Made by a program: the position numbers and the translations under genes. The notes beneath the pieces were generated by a model. The model had not been told where the DNA came from. It saw nothing but the letters and a program-made list of their open reading frames with translations, and did no database searches. DNA of 64,000 nucleotides from Certhia americana (lineage: Eukaryota; Chordata; Aves; Passeriformes; Certhiidae), in assembly GCA_018697195.1 (NCBI GenBank), contig CM031861.1:3442242-3506241 (forward strand), read 5' to 3'. Shown here one piece after another: positions 57,010 through 64,000 of the stretch. The stretch's first letter is position 1. Each line of letters opens with the position of its first letter.

Positions 57010-58087
57010 TTTTTTTTTTATTTGACAATCATGCACTTTAATATATATACATATTTAAAGTCTGTACATGGTAAAATACAAAATAAAATTGTTTCTTTAT
57101 AAGTTACACAATTAAACAGCTGCATTTGCCTGTAGTTAAGCTGTCATTTAATTAAAAAAAAAAAAAAAAGAGAGAGAAGCATTGTTGAGCCATTGTTATA
57201 TTCATTGACAATAACCTTGGTATAAAACATCCATACAGAGTAAGTGTACAAAATAGTGTACAGTTCATATAAGCTGTGCAAAGACAGCAAAGTTCAGTTA
57301 AAAATCAAAGAGGTGCATCCACTTTCCTCTGTCCACACCATGGAGAGGAGAAGCAAGGCAGAAAATAAGCATGAACTTGTGGGCAAGAAGGTGGGTCAGA
57401 CGGTGCTTTGAACATAATATTGATGAATAAATTAAGACAAAAATCATAAATATATAAGACCTCCATTACACAGGGCATTCCTGCATTGTACCTTCAAAGT
57501 AATTCCAGGGATTTCAATGGATCTGCTGCATAAGCGTGGTGCCATTTGGGGTGAGGAGGGAGGCAGAGCTTGGTCTGGGTCCCTCAAGGTTATTTCTTTT
57601 GGAGGAAAGGGTTGCTAGATCACACAAGTCTTCAGTAGCAGCTGAAGTAATACAGAAGCTGGAAATTCACTTGAAAGGTAATAAAAATTTGCATGCCATC
57701 TATATTGTATTTTTGATGATTTTTTTTTTATCTGAGGGGAGAAATTTCCTTTCCTACATGGGATTTTCCCTTTCCTCCCTGCTGTAGAGGCAGGTGCTGC
57801 CTGTTGCCTGTGTTTTTTGGGATAAGGCAGCTAATTGAGCAAATATTGATTTTAAGCAGAGAGAGCTATGAAAAGCTGGGCAGATATTATGAGCATGAAA
57901 ACCTCCACGTGGGGCACCAAATGAGGAATACCAGTGAGAAGGAAGTCCTGCAGCTATTGGGATAAAGAACCTGCACTGAAGAAACACATGGACATTGGGG
58001 TGGGACAGCACCTCTTCAATTTATAGCACTCTGGTTTATTTACATCTCTGCAGTGTCCTCATGTGATGGTAGGGGCAGGCAAGCGAT
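57010..58087 (-). other. DBX1: DBX1 3' UTR (inferred)
   Basis: Minus-strand sequence after the DBX1 stop. Possible polyadenylation signals (AATAAA on the minus strand) lie at 58035-58040 and 57017-57022. The more distal site follows about 1 kb of AT-rich sequence without repeats, so I take it as the likely end. The shorter form would have a UTR of only about 70 bases. Confidence 0.5.
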
Positions 58088-58474
58088 CTAAGAGACTGTT
58101 ATCTCCTCCTCTTCTTCTTCCCCTTCATCATCCTCTTCCTCTGAGTCTGAGAAGTCTGAAGGTTTGCTGGGGCTGCTAGAATGGGATGGAGAAGGAGACA
58201 TCTGGGAGTCCAGTCTGTCCCTCAGGTGTAGATGTTCTGAGTGGTTCTGGTGGTAGGTTAGGGGATGCTGGGGGCTGGAAGGGCACGCAGGGGGAACTTC
58301 CTCCTCCTCCTCCTCCTCCTCCTCTCCTGAACATTTCTTGCCTACGTCACTGAGGTCTGGGTGAGGGTTGAACTTGGTGGGGAGGGTCTGTTCTCTGCAG
58401 CCACCAGAAGAGAGGAGCTCTCTTTCTTTGGAGTTCCTCCATTTCATCCTCCTGTTCTGGAACCAGATCTTCAC
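58088..58474 (-). CDS. DBX1: DBX1 exon 4: end of homeodomain and acidic tail
   Basis: Starts VKIWFQNRRMKWRNSKEREL, giving homeodomain positions 45-60 with W48, F49, N51 and R53 in place. Then a nine-Glu run (positions near 58300), a Ser/Pro-rich stretch (SPSPSHSSSPSKPSDFSDSE) and an acidic end EEEEEEITVS, stop TAG at 58088-58090. Acceptor CCCCTAG at 58475. The exon starts at GTG (58474), after the acceptor, not at an initiator. Confidence 0.97.
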   Translation of the reverse strand: MKIWFQNRRMKWRNSKERELLSSGGCREQTLPTKFNPHPDLSDVGKKCSGEEEEEEEEEVPPACPSSPQHPLTYHQNHSEHLHLRDRLDSQMSPSPSHSSSPSKPSDFSDSEEEDDEGEEEEEEITVS

Positions 58475-61400
58475 CTAGGGGACAAAGCAACAGAGGAGTG
58501 AAACTGTTCTGTAAAGCAGGGACCAGAAAAGCTGTTTTGGCTGTACTCTCAAAACCCTGCACGTGACTGTACTGAAGCTAACAGGAGCTTAAAAATCACA
58601 AAATCTGATCTTTGGAGAGAGCTCAGGGGCAGTAAGGCTCTGGTCCTACTCACCCAACTGGGAATTGTAACATTTTTGGCTCTGTTGATCGCCCCTAACT
58701 TGCTTTGGGTGTTCTCCCTGCTCCCACCCCCTTCTCCCCTGCTTCTCTCAGGCTGCCCACACCCCCTCTGCCCTCCTTCCACCTGGCACCCCTCTCACCT
58801 GGGAGTCCTTGAGGCCCAGCTTGGCCGCCAGCTTCTTCCTGTCGGGTTTGCTGATGTACTTCTGCTTCTGGAACATCTTCTCCAGCGCCTTGCGCTGCAC
58901 ATCCGAGAAGACTGCTCGGCGCAGCATCCCCCGGCGGGGCTTGCCCCGGGCAGCCAGCGGCCAGGAGAAGGTGCCAGGGATGGGGACCACGGCGGAGGCA
59001 GCTGTGGGAGGGACACAGGGCACTGAGCAGAGAGGGTCCGGCCCCCAGCAGCCCTCCCTGCCCTTCGGGCGGGCACTCATCAACCTGGGGCGGTGAAAAG
59101 GAGCTTTAGGCTTAACCAAGCGTGCCCTTTTCAGGCAGGGATCGCCGGGATTAGATCTATCAACTCAAATGTGGAAAATGGGTCAATGGTGGCCGGTTTT
59201 GTTGGGAGATTCAAAGGTCCCCGGCCTGAAAAGGCAAAGCGAGGCGTACCGGCTAAGATAGAGGTATAATAAAAAAGCTCTCCCTCCCACTCAGAAGCAT
59301 TTGATTTTTTTTTTTTTTTAAGATGCTTTTATCATTTCAGATGCTTTATTATGCTGAAGATGAAAATGAGGACTTTCCGAACAAAACCGCTTCCCTTCAG
59401 ATGCAGTTTTGATCAATCAGTATTCATCTTTTTATAATAATCTCTTCTCCCTCCCCCCCACCCCCTCCCCGTTCCAAAGTTGGAGAATTCAATTCGAAGA
59501 CATGAAAAGTAGCAGCTAATTAGCACACTGCCTGGTTCCCAATGGCATTAGTATGATAAAAAAGGGCAGAGTTTCGCCTTAAAAAAAAAAAAAAAGGAGG
59601 GGGGTAACCTCCCCAAGAGAGACAGAGATGCTAATGAAGCGTGAATGGTAATTGTGTAGTAATGAACTAACAGAAAAAGACTGAGGACAAGCAGCTAACG
59701 CCATATATTATTGGAACAAAAGAGATTTACACTTTCAAACTAAACACAACGGCATGCCAGGCTCCTCGGGAGAATACTGATGGCACAATCGTCTCTTTCC
59801 CCAAATCATTTTCATTAAATGGACATGAAAAGCTATTTATAAAACTCAAGTTGTTTTTGTTAGGCTATTCACATGCTGGAGAAAGGAAGCAAATTCCATT
59901 ATCCAGAGGATGAATAGAAGAGCTTGGGTTATTTTTTTTTAATTATTTTTTTCTCACTCCCTTTCCCTGTTTTCTTTTTAAATTCATAGCTTGTTTGTGT
60001 AATTAGATTTCGGTTTTGGTTTTGTTTTGGTTTTTTGTAATTGTTCTCTCAGCATCATATTACTTCGGTGCTGTAACAATCAGAATCTCCGTGGCCTGCT
60101 TTCTCGCCTTTCCCGTGTTGTTTGGCGGTGTAACCGGGAAGGTGGAGGAGGGAAGGAAGGGTTAGTAGGAGGAGGTGATGGAGCAGAGGGTAAGAACGCG
60201 GCGGAGGTGGAGCAGGGCCGGACCCGCCCGTAACGCGGAAAGCTTTGGGGGACACCCACAAGCTCTCTCCATCCCTCCCTCCCTCTTCCCTCCCTCTCTC
60301 CATCCCTCTCTCCCTGTCTCCATCTCTCCCTGTCTCCATCTCTCCCTGTCTCCATCTCTCCCTGTCTTCATCCCTCTCTCTCTCTCTCCCTCCATCCCTC
60401 CCTCCCTCCATCCCTCCCTCTCTCCATCCCTCTCTCCATCCATCCCTCTCTCCATCCCTCCCTCTCTCCCTCCCTCTCTCCATCCCTCCCTCTCTCCATC
60501 CATCCCTCTCTCCATCCCTCTCTCCATCCNNNNNNNNNNNNNNNNNNNNNNNNNNNNNNNNNNNNNNNNNNNNNNNNNNNNNNNNNNNNNNNNNNNNNNN
60601 NNNNNNNNNNNNNNNNNNNNNNNNNNNNNCCATCCCTCTCTCCCTCCATCCCTCTCTCCATCCCTCCCTCCATCCCTCTCTCCATCCCTCCCTCCATCCC
60701 TCCCTCCCTCCCCTCTCTCCATCCCTCTCTCCATCCCTCCCTCTATCCCTCTCTCCCTCCATCCCTCTCTCCATCCCTCCCTCCATCCCTCCCTCCATCC
60801 CACTCTCCATCGCTCCCTGCTCGGGCGGCAGCCGGAGCTGGCCGCTCCTCGTGGTGCTGAAACATCAGCGCCGGCCGGGCGGGAGGGAGAGAGGGAGGGA
60901 GGGAAGGAGAGAGGGAGGGAGGGAAGGAGGGAGGGAGGGAAGGAGCGGGGACCCGCCTCGCCTCGGGACCGTGACAATCCCGGCTAATTTGCGGAGTAGC
61001 GGGGGGGAGCGGGCAGGGAATGTCAGGCAGTCACTGCCTGTGCTAAATCGGGCAGCAAATTGGCGCGACTGATGCTTGAATGTTGTACTCCCTCCAACCT
61101 CTGAACTGCAGCATAACCCCGCCGGGGGGAAGGCAGGCACCGGGAGAAATCCCCGGGCTGTGCCGGCAGAGGGGTCAGCCCGCACACTGGGACGCTTCCA
61201 AACACCTACCTGGGAAATATGAAGATCTGAGGAAAGGCTGGAAGGATCCTTCAAAGTACGGAAAGGAGAAGGTCTTTGGCGGGACGCTCTGAAGCAACGC
61301 AGGGGAGGTTTCTAGTAAATAAATAAAATCGAATTAATCGGAGGGCAAGCGCCAGTGGGACTCGACCGACGGCGAGGCTGGGTTCTGTCGCTCGGTCTGG

Positions 61401-62126
61401 AGACCAACGCCGTGCTACTTTTAGGGAAAATAAAAGAGCCAGACTGAACTCGGAACGGCCGAGGAAAAGTGGCACTTCGGCTGGCTTTGGACACCCGTGA
61501 GGACAGGGTCAGCCACCAGACACGGCCCGGGGGGGTGGCTGGTCCCTGGGACCCCTCCCTCCCTCCGCCTGCTCCTCCCGTCCATCCTGCGGCGCATCGG
61601 GACCGGCCGCCGGCAGCGCTGCTCCTCGCCCCGGGACCCGAGCGCTACCGGAGGGCTCGGCAGCTCCGGGCAGGATCCCCAATGCCTTTCCCAGCCCGGT
61701 TCCCTGCGCTGCCCCCCGCCCGTCGCCCCCTCCTGCGGGTCCCGGGGCCGCGGCTCGGGCTGTCCCCGCTTACCGGCTCGGGGCGTGGAGGAGAGAATGG
61801 CGTTGACTCCAAACTTCAGGAAAGTGGAGTCGCTGCTGGAAGTCTGTGGCGAACAGATCCTCCTGGAGCCGGCCGTGGTGGAGCTGGGGAGCTCCGGCGT
61901 CCCCGAGTCCGTCCTGGCCGCCGAGGTTGGGGGGGACATGCTGGGCGGGGGGGGCAGTCCTGGGCAGGTAGCCGGTGGGCCTGCTGATCCGGATCAAATC
62001 TTCCACCAGGAAGCTGGAATGGCTGGAAAAAGCCGACTGCAGCGACTGAGGCAAGGTGAGGGTGGGGGTGGGCCGGAGGAGGCTGGGGTAGACGGCTGGA
62101 GGGGCGATGAGGCTGGGGAACATCAT
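58088..62126 (-). CDS. DBX1: Developing brain homeobox 1 (gene-level entry, four exons)
   Basis: DBX1 is a nuclear homeodomain transcription factor, mainly a repressor, that patterns ventral neural progenitors (for example V0 interneurons). The four exons are 61774-62126, 61210-61311, 58799-59001 and 58088-58474, joined with consistent phases. If one base in the G8 run of exon 1 is discounted the protein is 347 residues, close to mammalian DBX1 (343 as I recall). Parts: N-terminal FLVEDLI (39-45) and FGVNAIL (105-111), both like the Groucho-binding eh1 motif; the homeodomain at 176-235; an acidic Glu-rich tail ending EEEEEEITVS. The related DBX2 differs in these tails. Confidence 0.95.
58475..58798 (-). 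other. DBX1: DBX1 intron 3, 324 bp
   Basis: GTGAGA at 58798 to CCCCTAG at 58475, splitting the homeobox after position 44, the classic site for homeobox introns. Nothing else seen. Confidence 0.9.
58799..59001 (-). CDS. DBX1: DBX1 exon 3: homeodomain positions 1-44
   Basis: Encodes residues 152-219: ASAVVPIPGTFSWPLAARGK then PRRGMLRRAVFSDVQRKALE, MFQKQKYISKPDRKKL and GLKDSQ. Acceptor TCCCACAG after 59002, donor TCCCAG|GTGAGA at 58798. Phase 1 in, phase 0 out. GC-rich like exon 1. Confidence 0.97.
59480..59930. promoter_or_regulatory. Candidate conserved non-coding element in DBX1 intron 2
   Basis: Unique, evenly AT-rich sequence with many TAAT/ATTA homeodomain cores (for example CTAATTAGCACAC and GGTAATTGTGTAGTAATG) and GCCATATATTATTGG. 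This texture is typical of enhancers in developmental genes. Conservation could not be tested here, so the call rests on appearance. Confidence 0.3.
60268..60810. repeat. Pyrimidine satellite, CCATCCCTCTCT-type, broken by a gap
   Basis: Plus strand consists almost wholly of CCATCCCTCTCT and CCATCCCTCC units of 8-16 bp, with a CTGTCTCCATCTCTCC variant at the left. The 100-N gap lies inside it, so the true length is unknown. Long open frames across it (about 270 codons) are low-complexity artefacts. Confidence 0.95.
60530..60629. other. Assembly gap of 100 N
   Basis: Exactly 100 N, a usual placeholder for a gap of unknown size. It is flanked on both sides by the same satellite, so the missing DNA is probably more of it. 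Confidence 0.99.
60881..60943. repeat. GGGA-rich purine tract
   Basis: GGGAGGGAGAGAGGGAGGGA-type repeats on the plus strand, about 70 bp beyond the end of the pyrimidine satellite. The two are near complements. The tract has many runs of three G in close order and could form G-quadruplexes. Confidence 0.9.
61210..61311 (-). CDS. DBX1: DBX1 exon 2 (102 nt)
   Basis: Encodes residues 118-152: ETSPALLQSVPPKTFSFPYF then EGSFQPFLRSSYFP, with split codons at both ends. The acceptor TTTACTAG is just before 61311 and the donor CCAG|GTAGGT is at 61209. Phase 1 in and out. It does not appear as a long open frame; I found it by looking for the expected DBX1 continuation. Confidence 0.96.
61312..61773 (-). 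other. DBX1: DBX1 intron 1, 462 bp
   Basis: GTAAGC at 61773 to TTTACTAG at 61312. GC-rich at the exon 1 side. Nothing else seen. Confidence 0.9.
61774..62126 (-). CDS. DBX1: DBX1 exon 1, with one-base frame error
   Basis: Begins MMFPSLIAPPAVYPSLLRPT at 62126 (two consecutive ATG), followed by FLVEDLIRISRPTGYLPRT. The familiar continuation MSPPTSAARTDSGTPELPSS to FLKFGVNAILSSTPRA lies in another frame. The switch falls at a run of eight G (61947-61954). Discounting one base gives 352 nt, phase 1, which fits exon 2 exactly. As written the frame would run to unrelated residues. Donor GCCG|GTAAGC at 61773. Confidence 0.93.
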
Positions 62127-62255
62127 CGCAGGGGCCGTCCGCGGAGCCGGGCTGGGGCCGCTCGCCTGCTTGTTTGTTTGTTTGCTTTTGTTTTCTGCTT
62201 TGCAAACCCGGGTTGGTAAAGATCCAGCCAGCGAGCCTGGCGGAGTTCTCTCTGC
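62127..62255 (-). other. DBX1: DBX1 5' UTR (approximate)
   Basis: Between the start codons and the expected initiation site about 30 bp below the TATA box. The minus strand holds AGCAAACAAACAAACAAGCA close to the ATG. An open frame without a stop runs through it to 62363, but the known DBX1 start MMFP argues against using it. Confidence 0.5.
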
Positions 62256-62276
62256 CCCTTCCTCCTGGACCGTGGG

Positions 62277-62283
62277 TTTTATA
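62277..62283 (-). promoter_or_regulatory. DBX1 TATA box
   Basis: Minus strand reads CCACTATAAAACCCACGG, about 150 bp upstream of the start codon. CCAAT boxes (62388-62392, and TCCAATC at 62411-62417) lie 105-135 bp further upstream, a normal spacing. Confidence 0.65.
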
Positions 62284-62387
62284 GTGGTCAGCCCCGCTGA
62301 GGCTCTTTCAAAAGTGACAGCCCCAACAATGGGGTTCAACAAAGTTCTCCACTTGAGCTTCATTCAGGGCGAGCTCCCGGCTTCTCC

Positions 62388-62417
62388 ATTGGTCCGGGGC
62401 TGCAATTTATGATTGGA
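62388..62417 (-). promoter_or_regulatory. Pair of CCAAT boxes upstream of DBX1
   Basis: ATTGG on the plus strand at 62388-62392 and GATTGGA at 62411-62417 give CCAAT on the gene's strand, likely NF-Y sites, 20 bp apart. Confidence 0.5.
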
Positions 62418-62419
62418 TT

Positions 62420-62800
62420 AGACTTCATAAGCAACCGGGGCACAATGGCCCCGCCACAAAGAAAGTGTAGTCATCAATTTTGCATATTGACCGCCTCTTT
62501 GGAATACAGCGCTCCAAAGGCTCCCAGCAGGGTTTTGTTCAGAGGCAACACACATAGGCTAATTAAATGCCTATTTAAAAGTTTCAAATGACATCTTGCC
62601 TCGTAGAAAGGGAATTATTTAAAGAAAGCACTAAATTTATTTGCCGCTCCCCTGCTGAGTTTAGGAAATAAATCAATAAATATTCATATAAACTTATCAG
62701 CGGACTCTCAGAATAGCGCTAGTTTTGTGGATTTGAAAATACAAAGTAGAAAACGTGGAGCTAAGCTCTGTTGTGGGAGAAACACGTTTGGAGAGCGGAT
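62420..62800. promoter_or_regulatory. Possible conserved upstream regulatory stretch of DBX1
   Basis: Repeat-free AT-rich sequence right after the promoter with TTTTGCATATTG (octamer-like), TAATTAAATG, ATAAATATTCATATAAAC and similar homeobox/POU-like words. Conservation untested. Confidence 0.3.
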
Positions 62801-64000
62801 CCCACCGTGGTTTTTATACGTATTCTATGACATATAGCTCCTGCTATAGTATGAGGCAGAATTAGGGCGGGTAGATTTAGTTGGTTTTCTATCTGCACAT
62901 TAGAGGTCCGGAATAAGGCATATTTGGGATGTCAACCTGTGCTTTCAAAATCCGAGCTTCCTAAAAGCCTCGTGTACTCCTGCTCGGGCGATAGGTTTGC
63001 CCAGACCGAAACGTGAGCCTTGATGTGGCCGGTGAGAACTCTGCTCCCACAAAATCTGAGTGAAAATTGCATACGGGAGAGATCTGCACAGCTTTGTGGG
63101 ACCAGAGCAACCCCGTCGGGTTCTCACTCTGCTGCTCCTCTGTAGCTCATCTACGTTCAGAATAGTGGGAATCGCTACCCTCCAGCTGTGAAAACGAAGA
63201 CAACTTCGTCGCATTTGGATCCTTCTGGCAGAAGTTGTCCGAGCTGCTGTCGGCTTTGCCGGTGTCGCTGGCTCGAAGCAGCCGGATTCACCTGATCTCG
63301 CTTTTTACCTGCGCGCCTGTGCAAGGTTTTGGAAGGTGTATCGCTCAGTGCGACAGAGCCCGGAGTCCCCTAACTTTGGTGCGAGGGACAAATGACATCG
63401 TCTAACGTGAAAGCAGTAAACAGGGATTTTTCTGGCAGAGAGGTTTTGTTTGTGGTGGCAAATGTGGAAATAGGCGCAAGTGTAGTTAGTTTCCTTTGGA
63501 AGTGGGTGATGAAAGAGACTATTGAGAGTGGTTTTACCTGATTTCTCTGTTAAAGACTATAACAGATGTGTTAAATGTCCTATGTTTTAAAAGCACCCTA
63601 TTCAGCCCTTTGGTGTGTCTGAACCTTTGCAAGCAGAAGTGTGCAGCTCAACCATGCAGCCTTTATCCTATTAACCATGAACTAACTGTCACCTTCAGCT
63701 GTTTTCCCTTTTTACTTTTTAACACAAAGCTTTCTCAAAAATCTTATTAACCAGCTTTATTTCTCTCGATGGTTTTTGTCCGGACGTTTTGTGTTGATTA
63801 TCTCCATGTCGATGCTTTAACCATTCAATAAAAGTGCATCTGCGATTTATATCACATTAGGGAAGAAAGAAAGTCTGTTAAACCTCTCCCTTGATTCAAA
63901 TCAAAAAGTTATTTATTAGAGGGGGGACGGAATCAACCCTGGAAACTGTATGATCCTGACAAGCTTTCCCGGTGCTCTTCGCCGGCCCCCAGCAGACGAG
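62801..64000. other. DBX1 upstream DNA, nothing recognised
   Basis: Moderate GC with scattered CpG (mainly 62940-63400), then AT-rich. Open frames at 62945-63214 and 63568-63750 have no recognisable features. In other vertebrates the next gene here is HTATIP2, which is not in this window. Confidence 0.7.

Larger units (their letters stand above)
59002..61209 (-). other. DBX1: DBX1 intron 2 with satellite, gap and possible enhancer
   Basis: A nominal 2.2-kb intron, true length unknown because of the 100-N gap. It holds an AT-rich, repeat-free stretch (about 59480-59930) and the pyrimidine satellite (60268-60810). Donor GTAGGT at 61209, acceptor CCCACAG at 59002. Confidence 0.85.

Noticed and set aside
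60175..61072. Open frames of about 250-275 codons on both strands
   Set aside because: They are made of the CCATCCCTCT satellite, run through the N-gap and have Ser/Pro or Glu/Arg/Gly-only content.
61770..62363. 197-codon minus frame starting upstream at MKLKW
   Set aside because: It contains the true DBX1 start MMFP internally, crosses the TATA region and later follows the shifted frame; not a real protein end to end.

Overview
The window looks like a bird nuclear genome, possibly a passerine (the order is an inference). The clues are large intron-rich genes, many 3'-truncated CR1 LINE fragments, solo endogenous-retrovirus LTRs, and the gene pair NAV2-DBX1, which are neighbours in vertebrates. 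Nothing suggests bacterial, plasmid or viral origin. No operon, CRISPR array or tRNA/rRNA gene was seen.

Region 1 (1 to about 47,940, + strand) is the 3' part of NAV2 (neuron navigator 2). I placed 27 coding exons (1710-44398). Their splice phases close without a break and give 4,389 nt: 1,462 residues plus a TGA stop. These are the Ser-rich middle region, two coiled-coil stretches, a basic linker and the C-terminal AAA+ ATPase module. The N-terminal exons, including the expected CH domain, lie upstream of the window. A 3' UTR of about 3.5 kb with several AATAAA signals follows. Notable points are a 9-nt microexon (29341-29349), a 24-nt microexon (22308-22331), a GC-AG intron (donor at 25973), and a minisatellite of about 29 units of about 32 bp (13940-14801) just upstream of a very GC-rich exon.

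Region 2 (about 47,940-57,010) is the intergenic space between two convergent genes. It holds CR1 pieces, two solo LTRs, a long CTTTT/T48 microsatellite and no convincing gene.

Region 3 (about 57,010-62,250, - strand) is DBX1, a homeobox transcription factor of neural progenitors, complete in four exons (58088-62126). Exon 1 is out of frame by one base at a run of eight G (61947-61954), most likely a sequence or assembly error. With that base discounted the protein is 347 residues with a 60-residue homeodomain. Intron 2 contains a CCATCCCTCT-type satellite interrupted by a 100-N assembly gap.

Region 4 (62,127-64,000) is DBX1 5' UTR, TATA/CCAAT promoter and upstream DNA.

The two genes are not known to act in one pathway; they are simply neighbours. 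I found no undescribed multi-gene system. The most interesting signals are the palindrome-bearing minisatellite beside the GC-rich exon, the microexons, the GC donor, the same-orientation LTR pair around the Walker A exon, and the DBX1 frameshift.
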